A DNA stretch of 50,061 bases from Candidatus Zhuqueibacterota bacterium. Its GTDB lineage: Bacteria > Zhuqueibacterota > Zhuqueibacteria > Zhuqueibacterales > Geothermadaptataceae. A program made the translations under genes and the position numbers. How positions within the stretch are numbered: position 1 is the first letter of the stretch; each line of letters begins with the position of its first letter. Location of the stretch: assembly GCA_030950365.1 (NCBI GenBank), contig JAUZRQ010000092.1, forward strand, positions 1 to 50,061, written 5' to 3'. Positions 42,502 through 50,061 of the stretch are shown here, piece by piece. A model generated the notes under the pieces. That model was not told the origin of the DNA. It saw nothing but the letters and a program-made list of their open reading frames with translations, and searched no databases.

Positions 42502-43206
42502 ATGAGAAAGCGATCGACCTATTACTATGATGATACCCCGGAAGCAACGGAATTGCGCCGGCTGTTCCATAAAATCCACAGGCTGCAGCTTGAGAAAAAG
42601 GATCAGGTTTTTATGGTAACCAGCTCCAACACTGGAGAGGGGAAAAGCACCATCGCTGCCTATCTTGCCATCGAATCGGCAAGATATCCAAACAATCCAA
42701 CACTGCTTCTGGATTGCGACTTGAGAAGGCCCATGGTGCATAAGTTGTTTGGCTTGAAATTGCAAAATGGAATTGCTGATGTGATCGAAGAGCATAAGGA
42801 CATTGGCACCGCATGGAAAGATACCAAGTTGCCGAATTTAAAGATTGTTACCGCTGGGGCTGTGCACAGAAATCCGGTGGATGTTTTCACTTCCAAGCGG
42901 TTCACGCAAATGATCTATAATTTGCGCCTGTATTTCAAGACCATTATTGTGGATGCCCCACCGATCATTCCCGTGACCGATACTTTGCTCCTGTCCAATG
43001 AAGTCGATGGGATTCTGTTTGTTGTGATGGCGGGGAAAACGCCAAAACGCGTGGCCATTCGGGCCATGGAGTTGTTGCAAGACAGTAAAAAGAAGATCAT
43101 GGGCGCGGTTATCAACAATTTAAAAAGTGTGTTGCCGTACTATTACGATTATCAATATTACAATTACAAATACATCAACGAAGACGCGCTTGAAACGACG
43201 AAATAG
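42502..43206 (+). CDS. BY-kinase (tyrosine autokinase of polysaccharide export)
   Basis: The 234-residue cytoplasmic kinase has Walker A SSNTGEGKSTIAAYLA, Walker A' LLLDCDLRRPMVHKLFG and Walker B TIIVDAPPIIPVTD. The end carries a cluster of tyrosines (YYYDYQYYNYKYINED) that are likely autophosphorylated. With the separate Wzz-like protein it controls polymer length. ATG 42502 is preferred because GGGG lies ten bases upstream. The upstream ATG 42481 has no ribosome-binding site and adds MDWGSFY. The N-terminus has another Tyr cluster, STYYYDD. This kind is common in XrtA-type loci. Confidence 0.9.
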   Translation: MRKRSTYYYDDTPEATELRRLFHKIHRLQLEKKDQVFMVTSSNTGEGKSTIAAYLAIESARYPNNPTLLLDCDLRRPMVHKLFGLKLQNGIADVIEEHKDIGTAWKDTKLPNLKIVTAGAVHRNPVDVFTSKRFTQMIYNLRLYFKTIIVDAPPIIPVTDTLLLSNEVDGILFVVMAGKTPKRVAIRAMELLQDSKKKIMGAVINNLKSVLPYYYDYQYYNYKYINEDALETTK

Positions 43207-43244
43207 CTTTTATTGGTTCATTCGAAATCAGGTTCTTTGGAAAT

Positions 43245-44102
43245 ATGTACAATGCAATCACTGTAGATGTGGAAGAGTGGTTTCAGGTCACGCGTTTGCG
43301 AAACCGAATTCGCCCCAGGGACTGGCCACGACAACAAAGCAGGATTGTTGAGAATGTTGCCCGAATCTTGATGCTGTTTCAGGAGTATCAGATCAAAGCC
43401 ACGTTTTTTGTGGTCGGCTGGATCGCCGAACGGTACCCTGAGCTGGTGCGAACCATTTATGAACATGGTCATGAAATTGGAAGTCATGGCTATCAACATC
43501 AGTTAGTTTATGAACAATCTCCGGGGGAATTTGCCAGGGATTTGCGGAAATCGCTAGATCTTTTGGAGAGAATAACCAACAAAAAAGTCATCTCATACAG
43601 AGCCCCTTCTTTTTCCATTAACAATCGAACATTATGGGCATTTGAAATATTAAAAGAAAATCACATTGACATCGATTCCAGTCTCTTTCCGGTAAAACAC
43701 GATATTTACGGACAATTGCTCTGTCCATTTGGTTTTTTTAAAATCCAGATTCCCAATAAGGGATTTTTAACCGAATGCCCAATCGCAACATTATCGATTT
43801 TGGGCAGACGATTTCCTATCGGTGGCGGCGGTCATCTTCGAGTTTATCCGCTTCGATTGATTGAGGAGGGGATCCGGAGCCTTAATGCCCAGGGAACGCC
43901 AGCCGTGATTTATTTCCATCCGTGGGAACTGGATCCGTTTTTCCCCAAAGTGCCAACTTCGCTGATAAGCACAGCCATTCATTATCACGATTTGGCAAAC
44001 ACAGAAAACAAGATTCGCAAGCTGCTCGATGAATTCAAATTTACCAGTTTGCGTGAGCTTGTAAATCTTGCTAAGGTGAATGATTATTGGCCTTCATGGT
44101 AA
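43245..44102 (+). CDS. XrtA-type polysaccharide deacetylase (NodB fold)
   Basis: The 285-residue enzyme removes acetyl groups from the polysaccharide. It starts with AITVDVEEWFQV, the metal Asp signature of the PEP-CTERM-locus deacetylases. The two metal His residues are in SHGYQHQL, and SYRAPSFSINN is the next catalytic block. A C-terminal extension with PAVIYFHPWELDPFFPK follows (DUF3473-like). No signal peptide is seen, as in the XrtA-associated group. The product ends only three bases before a tRNA gene. Confidence 0.9.
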   Translation: MYNAITVDVEEWFQVTRLRNRIRPRDWPRQQSRIVENVARILMLFQEYQIKATFFVVGWIAERYPELVRTIYEHGHEIGSHGYQHQLVYEQSPGEFARDLRKSLDLLERITNKKVISYRAPSFSINNRTLWAFEILKENHIDIDSSLFPVKHDIYGQLLCPFGFFKIQIPNKGFLTECPIATLSILGRRFPIGGGGHLRVYPLRLIEEGIRSLNAQGTPAVIYFHPWELDPFFPKVPTSLISTAIHYHDLANTENKIRKLLDEFKFTSLRELVNLAKVNDYWPSW

Positions 44103-44105
44103 ATC

Positions 44106-44178
44106 GGGCGATTAGCTCAGTTGGTAGAGCACTGGCCAAACATGCCAGAGGTCGGTGGTTCGAGTCCACCGTCGCCCA
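44106..44178 (+). tRNA. tRNA-Val-like gene with abnormal anticodon loop
   Basis: The 73-base cloverleaf is intact: acceptor GGGCGAT with GTCGCCC (one G-T pair), D arm GCTC/GAGC, anticodon stem CTGGC/GCCAG, T arm CGGTGGTTCGAGTCCACCG. The loop CAAACAT puts A at 33 instead of the nearly invariant T, and reads AAC at 34-36, a valine anticodon with unmodified-type A34. The body resembles tRNA-Val(GAC), whose loop would be TTGACAT. It lies three bases after the deacetylase gene with no promoter of its own. It could be a functional but unusual tRNA, a pseudogene or a sequencing error. CCA is not encoded. Confidence 0.75.
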
Positions 44179-44260
44179 TTCTCCCTTTTTTTACTGGTAA
44201 GCAATTGCGTCGAGGGAATCATATCCAACTTTTTTTAACGCCAAACCATTCCCATGCATC

Positions 44261-45304
44261 ATGGATGAAACCTGTTTGCGAGTGGCACAATTTGATCTCT
44301 CGATGAAGCGCGAATGGGATCAGTTTGTGGATGCTCATGAAAAAGGCACCTTTTTCCATAAAATTGTCTGGAAAAATATTATCGAGAAAACCTTTTCCTA
44401 TCAATCCCTGTACTTGGCATGCTATAAAGGCCTGCGGTTGACTGGCGTATTGCCGCTGTTTTATTTAAAGTCCATTTTTGGTGGCAAGGCCCTGATCTCC
44501 ACCCCGTTTGGCGTTTATGGGGGAGTGCTGGCCAATGATGCTGAATCTGAAAAGAAGTTGATTCATGCCGCCAAAGATTGTGCTGAAGAATTGGGTGCGT
44601 CCTACATCGAACTTCGTCAGCAATTTGCGATTCAATATCCGGATTTGCAAATCAAAGACAAGCTGTACTGTACCTTTATCCAAAAGATAAGTGATTCTCC
44701 TGAGGGAAATCTGGCACTTTTGCCCAGAGAGGCGCGTCGTCTGGTCCGGAGAGCCATTGCCAACGGCCTGGAAGTCCATTTTACAAGAGAGATCAAGGAA
44801 TTCTATCACATTTATGCAGCATCCGTGAGAAATCTGGGTACCCCGGTATTCCCGGTTTCCCTTTTTGAAAATATTTTTTCTGAAGCAGGCGCTCAGGCAG
44901 ACATTCTGTTGGTTACGCATAAAGGCAAAGGCGTTGCAGGGGTGATGTCCTTTTATTATAAACAAACCGTGTTGCCATATTATGGTGGCTCTTTACCTTC
45001 CAAACGCTACCTCGCGCCTAATAATTATATGTATTATTCGCTCATAAATCATGCTAGCGAAAAGGGAATTTCCTATTTCGATTTTGGCCGCAGCAAAGTC
45101 AATACCGGGGCCTATCATTTCAAGCGGCACATGGGATTTAGCCCAACCCCACTGCCATATCAATATTATCTTATGAACGGAGCACGTATTCCGAACAACA
45201 ATCCTTTGAATCCGAAATTTCGATTGGCCATCGGCATCTGGCGCAGGCTGCCTCTGGCGATGACAAAAGTCATCGGCCCAAAAATCGTTAAACAATTTCC
45301 ATAA
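44261..45304 (+). CDS. FemAB-like XrtA-associated acyltransferase
   Basis: The 347-residue protein is of the FemAB/GNAT-fold group found with PEP-CTERM systems. It has FFHKIVWKNIIEKTF near the start, VLPLFYLKSIFGGKALIST, the middle LPREARRLVRRAIANGLEVH, RNLGTPVFPVSLFENIF, and the acyl-CoA or tRNA-site block VLPYYGGSLPSKRY followed by FDFGRSKVNTGAYHFKRHMG. Relatives add amino acids or acyl groups to cell-wall or polysaccharide precursors; the substrate here is unknown. There is no strong ribosome-binding site upstream of ATG 44261, so the start is somewhat uncertain. Confidence 0.88.
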   Translation: MDETCLRVAQFDLSMKREWDQFVDAHEKGTFFHKIVWKNIIEKTFSYQSLYLACYKGLRLTGVLPLFYLKSIFGGKALISTPFGVYGGVLANDAESEKKLIHAAKDCAEELGASYIELRQQFAIQYPDLQIKDKLYCTFIQKISDSPEGNLALLPREARRLVRRAIANGLEVHFTREIKEFYHIYAASVRNLGTPVFPVSLFENIFSEAGAQADILLVTHKGKGVAGVMSFYYKQTVLPYYGGSLPSKRYLAPNNYMYYSLINHASEKGISYFDFGRSKVNTGAYHFKRHMGFSPTPLPYQYYLMNGARIPNNNPLNPKFRLAIGIWRRLPLAMTKVIGPKIVKQFP

Positions 45305-45325
45305 TAATTTTGGAGAGATTAAACC

Positions 45326-46291
45326 ATGTTACATTTTCTTGTTACAGGGGGAGCAGGCTTCATTGGATCGCATCTGGTGGAAACGCTGGTAAAACAAGGC
45401 CATCGAGTACGGGTGCTGGATAATTTCAGTACCGGCGATGAAGCCAATATTCGGGAATTTCTGAACGACATCGAACTTATTGAAGGCGATATTCGTGATC
45501 AAAAAACGGTTGACCAGGCTGTAAGCGGAGTTGATTATATTTTACACCAGGCCGCATTGGGATCGGTGATTCGTTCGGTGCAGGACCCCATGGAAAGTCA
45601 TGCGGTTAATGTCAATGGCACATTGAACCTCCTGATCGCGGCCAAGGAAAAGGGTGTCAAACGGTTCGTGTTCGCCTCTTCATCCTCTGTGTATGGCAAC
45701 ACACCGACGCTTCCCAAAAAAGAAAACATGCGGCCACAGCCCATTTCGCCCTACGGCGCATCCAAGCTGGCTGCCGAATGCTATGCAATATCATTCTACG
45801 TGGTGTATAAGCTTCCAGTAGTTTGCCTTCGATATTTTAATGTTTTTGGGCCACGTCAGAATGCGCAATCTCAATATGCGGCTGTCATTCCGAAGTTTAT
45901 CAGAGCATTTATGCAAAACGACCGGCCGATTATTCATGGCGATGGCAAACAAACAAGGGACTTTACCTATGTAGAAAATGTCGTGAACGCCAACCTACTG
46001 GCATGCACGTCTTCTCTGGCGCCAGGACATGTTTTCAACATTGCCTGCGGGCAGCGGCATAGTTTGCTTGAGCTGTTTGGGCATTTAAAAACCATTTTTC
46101 AAAGGGACGTTAGTCCGATGCACACCGATCCCCGTCCTGGTGACGTCCGTGATTCTTTAGCGGCAATTGATCTTGCCAGTGAAATTCTTGGATATAGGGT
46201 CAACATTTCGTTTGGAGAGGGTCTCAAAAAAACCGTCGAAGCATATGTCCAGGACCAATCCGCTATTCCTTCTGAGACAGCGGTTTCTTAG
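45326..46291 (+). CDS. UDP-sugar 4-epimerase-like SDR enzyme
   Basis: The 321-residue extended short-chain dehydrogenase has NAD-binding FLVTGGAGFIGSHLVETL, catalytic Ser/Thr in ASSSSVYGN, and the YGASK Tyr-Lys pair. The substrate region LRYFNVFGPRQN and IHGDGKQTRDFTYVENV match UDP-GlcNAc or UDP-glucose 4-epimerases of the WbpP/GalE kind. It would supply a nucleotide sugar to the polysaccharide. Exact specificity cannot be read from sequence. TGGAGAGA lies at a good distance before ATG 45326. Confidence 0.93.
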   Translation: MLHFLVTGGAGFIGSHLVETLVKQGHRVRVLDNFSTGDEANIREFLNDIELIEGDIRDQKTVDQAVSGVDYILHQAALGSVIRSVQDPMESHAVNVNGTLNLLIAAKEKGVKRFVFASSSSVYGNTPTLPKKENMRPQPISPYGASKLAAECYAISFYVVYKLPVVCLRYFNVFGPRQNAQSQYAAVIPKFIRAFMQNDRPIIHGDGKQTRDFTYVENVVNANLLACTSSLAPGHVFNIACGQRHSLLELFGHLKTIFQRDVSPMHTDPRPGDVRDSLAAIDLASEILGYRVNISFGEGLKKTVEAYVQDQSAIPSETAVS

Positions 46292-46319
46292 AAATGAGCC
46301 GGAAAGGATGGGGTGAGGC

Positions 46320-46787
46320 ATGAAGATTTTATCCTTTATGGAAGCTCAAAAGCGGCTGCATGCGTTCTTCTGCAGATTGGGCAAAAGGAGTTTGCTAGTA
46401 AGCCTTTTCATTTTGTTTTTGATCGGAATCATTGCCTTTATGGGGCCTGAATCAACGATCAAAAGTAGCTACTTCGCCAGCAGAATTATATCGATCATCG
46501 GCTCAGTGACAGCCATTCTCTATTTTATGTTTATTCTGAGTTTGTTTTATTGCATTCATCACTGGGGGATTGCCGCTAAGTTGGCTGCCTTTATAAGTCT
46601 CATTGCCTCAATAGGAATTGGGTTCATTGCAGAAGTCGCTATGTTTCGAATGTACCATGATTTGAGTGGATATATGCCTCATAGTAACACCCTGTACATG
46701 CTAAGTGGCATAATCATAGGATTTTTCTCAATTCAATATTGGATTTACATGACTTTCTCTGGGCATTGGGAATCCAGCACATCATGA
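46320..46787 (+). CDS. Small four-helix membrane protein, unknown
   Basis: The 155-residue protein has four helices: LLVSLFILFLIGIIAFMG, IISIIGSVTAILYFMFILSL, AFISLIASIGIGFIAEVAMF and LYMLSGIIIGFFSIQYWIYM. No known motif is seen. It overlaps the glycosyltransferase start by four bases (ATGA), so it is translated with it and likely works at the membrane in polymer synthesis. The ribosome-binding site is GGGGTGAGG before ATG 46320. Confidence 0.7.
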   Translation: MKILSFMEAQKRLHAFFCRLGKRSLLVSLFILFLIGIIAFMGPESTIKSSYFASRIISIIGSVTAILYFMFILSLFYCIHHWGIAAKLAAFISLIASIGIGFIAEVAMFRMYHDLSGYMPHSNTLYMLSGIIIGFFSIQYWIYMTFSGHWESSTS

Positions 46788-48070
46788 AAACCCATCCCCG
46801 CAAACGCATCCTGTTCTTAGCTCACCGCGTTCCCTATCCACCGGATAAGGGGGATAAGATTCGTGGTTATCATGTATTGCAGTACTTATGCGAACGCTAT
46901 GAAGTCCATCTGGCATGTTTGTGTGATGATGATAAAGATTGGGCCCAAAAAGATGCACTTCGGCAATTGACTCCTCATTATTACGTTGAAAAATTTTCTG
47001 CCACAAAGCGGCAATTTTCACCATTACTAGCTCTATCTAATGATATGCCGATATCTGTTGCAGCTTTTTATTCCAATAAATTTCGTCAATACCTCCTGCA
47101 ATTAACTAAGAAAGAATATTACGATGTCATATATGTATTTAGCTCAAATGTTGCATTTTATGCAAAAGAGCTAAATGCACCTTTAAAGATTGTTGATTTT
47201 TGTGATCTGGACTCGGTGAAATTCAAAGAATTCGCAACAAAACGGAAATGGCCCCTCAACAAAATTTTTGAAATAGAATATAAAAAGCTAGCGCAATATG
47301 AAAGGGAAATTGCAAAGCATTATAATTATATATTATTTGTTAATGACAGGGAGAGAGAGTTATTTCGGTATCCGGCAGCAAATGGGAAAATACGGATAAT
47401 AGGTAATGGTGTACAGGTACACGATTATCAAAACCTCTTGAAAGTTTATTCCCAACAATATGATGGACAAATTCCATACCTGGTTTTTTTAGGGATGATG
47501 AGCTATTATCCCAACGTTGAAGCAGCTTTTTGGTTCGCCACTCAGGTATTTCCAAGAATAAAAGTGTTGATCCCTGACTTAGAATTTTACATTGTCGGCA
47601 AAAATCCTCCTGCAAAAATTCGCAGACTGCACAATCCACGGATTGGAATTTATGTAACGGGCTATATGGAAAAGATCGATTTGCTGCTAGCAAAAGCGAT
47701 CGCATTTGTTGCACCGATTAAAACAGCTCGTGGAGTTCAGACCAAAATATTGGATGCAATGAGTCATGGCGTCCCAGTCGTAACCACCCCGGATGCTGCC
47801 CGTGCTCTTAGTGCAAGAGATGGCTATGAATTGCTTGTTGCTTCGACAGAAGCAGAATTTGTTCACGCAATCCTATCGATTTTATACAATTTGTCCTTGC
47901 GAAAAAGAATTATAAAAGGGGCTATTGATTTGCTAAAGAATCAGTTTGACTGGACTGCCAATCTTAGCTCCCTATCTGAGCTCATTGATACGCATTATCA
48001 CAGACGAGTGAAAAATGGCAAGCTGAGTGCTTTCTCGCTGAATGCTACCAAAGCCGGTGCTCGTTCATGA
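46784..48070 (+). CDS. TIGR03087-like glycosyltransferase (XrtA-associated)
   Basis: The 428-residue GT4-type enzyme begins RILFLAHRVPYPPDKGDKIR, a signature of the PEP-CTERM/EpsH1-associated sugar transferase. The donor-side Rossmann half has YLVFLGMMSYYPNVEAAFWF, FYIVGKNPPAKIRRL, IYVTGYMEKIDLLLAKAIAF, VAPIKTARGVQTKILDAMSHG and the GVPVVTTPDAARAL loop. ATG 46784 is chosen because the family N-terminus begins there; a longer frame from 46739 overlaps the previous gene and has no support. The 5' half from about 47020 to 47500 is unusually AT-rich compared with its ends. Confidence 0.92.
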   Translation: MKTHPRKRILFLAHRVPYPPDKGDKIRGYHVLQYLCERYEVHLACLCDDDKDWAQKDALRQLTPHYYVEKFSATKRQFSPLLALSNDMPISVAAFYSNKFRQYLLQLTKKEYYDVIYVFSSNVAFYAKELNAPLKIVDFCDLDSVKFKEFATKRKWPLNKIFEIEYKKLAQYEREIAKHYNYILFVNDRERELFRYPAANGKIRIIGNGVQVHDYQNLLKVYSQQYDGQIPYLVFLGMMSYYPNVEAAFWFATQVFPRIKVLIPDLEFYIVGKNPPAKIRRLHNPRIGIYVTGYMEKIDLLLAKAIAFVAPIKTARGVQTKILDAMSHGVPVVTTPDAARALSARDGYELLVASTEAEFVHAILSILYNLSLRKRIIKGAIDLLKNQFDWTANLSSLSELIDTHYHRRVKNGKLSAFSLNATKAGARS

Positions 48071-49263
48071 ATGTTCGTGTTATCACAGACTATCAAAAAG
48101 TTAACCTTCGAGACCAATGGAATTCACTTGTTGCCAAATGTAATGATAACTTTTTTTTGACCTATGAAGTCGTCTCTGCTTGGTGGAGGCATTTTTCCAG
48201 GAATGGCAGGGAATTGCGAATTTTGCTTTTCGAAAAGGGCGATGAGCTGGTGGGCATTGCTCCTTTCTTCACTGAAACGATACGAATGGCTTCGATCCTG
48301 CCGGCCAAATGCTGGTACTGGCTTGGTGTGGAGCGCCTCAGCCCCGATCATATGGACCTGATATATTCCCCCGAGCATGCGGAGGAATTGGTTGATGCGT
48401 TTATTCAATATCTTGAATCGCATATTGATGAATGGGATGCGATTCATTTGCAATTTATGCGTGAGGAGTCGGCCTTTTTGACGGCCCTGTTGAAACGAAT
48501 TCATGGCAGAAAAATCTTCTTGCGGAAATACCACACGGGTGAGGTTTGTCCTTTCATATCATTGCCAGAGAGTTATGAAACATTTTATGAAAAGTTAAAA
48601 GGAAGTTTTCGCTATCGTCTCCGAAGAGGATACAAGGAATGGCAGCGTCGCAATTTTACTTTTCAATATAATGATGATTCTAAAAAGCTTGCGGCATCGT
48701 TTAAAAATTTTGTGCGGCTTCATCAAATGCGTTGGCAAATGCAGGGAAAACAAGGCAATTTTCATCTATCAAATCTTATTGATTTTCATCAAGAAATTCT
48801 TCATAGTAGGGATATTCCTTGGAAACCGGTTTTTTTCGAAATTGTCAATGAACATGACGTTGTAGCTTCTCTTTACACATTTATGTCTTCATCAAAATTT
48901 TTTTATTATCAGATGGGATATGATCCCAAATATCGCCAGAATAGGCTGTTGCCGGGAAAATTACTGCTTGACCAGGCGATCCGCTTTGCTATCTCAAAGC
49001 GATTAAAAGAATTTGATTTTCTGCGAGGCAATGAACGCTACAAATTCGAATGGAAGCCCTGGGTATCGGTCCGGCGGGAGCCGTCGTACCTACTTTTTCA
49101 CCAGTCTTTTGCATCCCTGCTTTATGCAGCAGGCAAAGTGCTTCGCTATAAAGCTGCGCGAAAACTAAAGCGCTCTAATGGTTTTTCTAATAGTCCCCTT
49201 ACTCAACCTCCCTCTGAAACAATCGATCGGGGAGCTCTCGCTATTATGTCCTGTAATGAATAA
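48067..49263 (+). CDS. CelD/BcsL-like GNAT-fold acyltransferase
   Basis: The 398-residue protein is a CelD-like (Acetyltransf_6) enzyme. Landmarks: LRDQWNSLVAKCNDNFFLTYE at the start, RRNGRELRILLFEKGDELVG, the central KLKGSFRYRLRRGYKEWQRR, and the C-terminal GYDPKYRQNRLLPGKLLLDQ followed by EFDFLRGNERYKFEWKPW. Such proteins probably transfer acyl groups to the polymer or to a nucleotide sugar; the donor is unknown. It starts inside the previous stop (ATGA) and overlaps the following gene, so the whole end of the locus is one coupled operon. Confidence 0.87.
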   Translation: MNVRVITDYQKVNLRDQWNSLVAKCNDNFFLTYEVVSAWWRHFSRNGRELRILLFEKGDELVGIAPFFTETIRMASILPAKCWYWLGVERLSPDHMDLIYSPEHAEELVDAFIQYLESHIDEWDAIHLQFMREESAFLTALLKRIHGRKIFLRKYHTGEVCPFISLPESYETFYEKLKGSFRYRLRRGYKEWQRRNFTFQYNDDSKKLAASFKNFVRLHQMRWQMQGKQGNFHLSNLIDFHQEILHSRDIPWKPVFFEIVNEHDVVASLYTFMSSSKFFYYQMGYDPKYRQNRLLPGKLLLDQAIRFAISKRLKEFDFLRGNERYKFEWKPWVSVRREPSYLLFHQSFASLLYAAGKVLRYKAARKLKRSNGFSNSPLTQPPSETIDRGALAIMSCNE

Positions 49264-50061
49264 GCTCGCACCAAATTTGCATTATCAAATTTTTACAACC
49301 GCAAGTTTTTTGGAGCAAGCGGAAAAAGAGTGGAATGCCCTCCTTCGAACTTGTCAGGAAAATATCCCCTTTTTGCGTTCGGAATGGCTTTCTGCATGGT
49401 GGCTCTGTTTCGGTAAAAATGCACGCCCCTTCATTCTTATTCTTTGCGACAATCACAAATGGATTGCAGCCGGCGCGTTTTATCAGGGGCGGTTTCAATA
49501 TGCTCCAAGCCCAATGTCAGCATTGCAGCTTTTCGCAAACGGTCATTCTTATCGTTCAGGTCTGATTGTGAGGACCGGTCATGAAAGAAAAGTGAAAAGC
49601 CTTCTGGCGCAAGTTTTTCAACAGGAATTGCAGCAAGTTGATCTTATTTTTTTACGGGATGTCCCGGAAGGGTCGATACTGTCAGGCACGGATTTGCGGC
49701 GGGCGATCGGTTGTAAAACGGGATCAATCGCTCCCATGTTGTCTCCTTTTATTAAGATTGAAGGTTCATGGGAAGATTATTGGGCTAAATTGCGCGGGCA
49801 TTTTCGGGCAAATTTGCGGAGAAGGTTGCGGAAACTTCAGCAATTAGGAGAAATTCGGTTTACACTAGCAGCAGATGAACAGGAAATCGCCTTCTTTCTT
49901 CAACAGGGGCTCAATCTAGAAGCCTCCGGGTGGAAGGGAAAAATGGGTTCGGCGATTTTAGCCAACAGGGAGACCCATAAATTCTATCATACGATTGCCG
50001 ATTGGGCCGCCGCGCATGGATGGCTCCGTCTTTTTGGATTGTTTTTGAATAACCGCATGAT
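49256..50061 (+). CDS. Second CelD-like acyltransferase (3' end outside the window)
   Basis: An ATG at 49256, inside the last codons of the previous gene, opens a frame that stays open to the window end (268 codons). It begins MNKLAPNLHYQIFTTASFLE and has the CelD-like blocks NIPFLRSEWLSAWWLCFG, FILILCDNHKWIAAGAF and the basic linker WEDYWAKLRGHFRANLRRRL. It resembles the preceding gene in layout but not closely in sequence, so the two are diverged paralogues. The C-terminal part and any partner genes lie beyond the window. Confidence 0.85.
   Translation, partial: MNKLAPNLHYQIFTTASFLEQAEKEWNALLRTCQENIPFLRSEWLSAWWLCFGKNARPFILILCDNHKWIAAGAFYQGRFQYAPSPMSALQLFANGHSYRSGLIVRTGHERKVKSLLAQVFQQELQQVDLIFLRDVPEGSILSGTDLRRAIGCKTGSIAPMLSPFIKIEGSWEDYWAKLRGHFRANLRRRLRKLQQLGEIRFTLAADEQEIAFFLQQGLNLEASGWKGKMGSAILANRETHKFYHTIADWAAAHGWLRLFGLFLNNRM

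Noticed and set aside
44281-44296. TGGCACAATTTGATC as a sigma-54 site
   Set aside because: It lies inside the FemAB-like coding region and the -12 spacing is wrong.
1-50061. CRISPR arrays, restriction-modification or toxin-antitoxin systems
   Set aside because: No regularly spaced repeats and no cas, methyltransferase or toxin-antitoxin pair were seen on either strand.

Overview
The window reads as part of a Gram-negative bacterial chromosome: Sec signal peptides, lipoboxes, a Wza-type outer-membrane exporter and many periplasmic proteins. The DUF4159/MoxR/DUF58/BatA/DUF4175/von Willebrand cluster, the PEGA-DUF5683 protein and the DUF4416 gene suggest the FCB side of the tree (Calditrichota/KSB1-like). 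That placement is an inference from gene content, not from a marker gene. All convincing protein genes lie on the + strand. One tRNA and one short doubtful ORF are on the - strand.

Layout. (1) 1-1.3 kb: an ISL3-family transposase and a short intergenic stretch. (2) 1.6-16.9 kb: GC-rich, tightly packed genes for an envelope assembly: a TPR/zinc-metallopeptidase protein, two tandem DUF4159 proteins, a MoxR AAA+ ATPase, a DUF58 protein, a BatA-like membrane protein, a large Gln-rich coiled-coil DUF4175-like protein, a von Willebrand-type membrane protein and a C13/caspase-fold protein whose nucleophile position is Ser. It ends at a bidirectional terminator shared with a convergent tRNA-Leu(CAA). 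(3) 17.4-23.5 kb: housekeeping genes in operon-like order: DUF4416, purM, gpsA, a double universal stress protein, asnS, a TIGR00725/LOG-like protein, acyP and apt, then tRNA-Arg(CCT).

(4) 23.6-29.3 kb: beyond tRNA-Arg the sequence becomes visibly more AT-rich and holds regulators: a decayed PAS-domain gene, a PAS histidine kinase, an NtrC-type regulator and a receiver-less sigma-54 activator. The intergenic regions around these genes carry -24/-12-like sequences, and palindromes of the form TGTAAAA-N4-TTTTACA lie near both. (5) 29.3-50.06 kb: an exopolysaccharide locus of the kind associated with XrtA/PEP-CTERM systems. It runs: receiver-like protein, NusG/UpxY-type antiterminator, a structured leader, sugar-1-phosphate transferase, PEGA/DUF5683 protein, Fn3 lipoprotein, membrane protein, TPR lipoprotein, PrsK-like kinase, PrsR-like regulator, Wza-like exporter, Wzz-like chain-length protein, BY-kinase, XrtA-type polysaccharide deacetylase, an odd tRNA-Val, FemAB-like protein, epimerase, small membrane protein, TIGR03087-type glycosyltransferase, and two CelD-like acyltransferases, the last cut by the window end.

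How it fits together. Regions 4 and 5 look like one regulatory and biosynthetic unit. Signal-transducing kinases feed three sigma-54 activators. One sigma-54-like promoter precedes the receiver-like and antiterminator genes. The antiterminator probably acts on the hairpin-rich leader in front of the first glycosyltransferase, and the rest of the locus makes, modifies and exports a polysaccharide. No exosortase or PEP-CTERM protein is seen here; if present, they lie beyond 50 kb or elsewhere. The most interesting points are the palindrome plus sigma-54 control region, the leader hairpin, the tRNA-Val with an abnormal anticodon loop inside the polysaccharide operon, the PAS pseudogene and the Ser-for-Cys C13-like protein.
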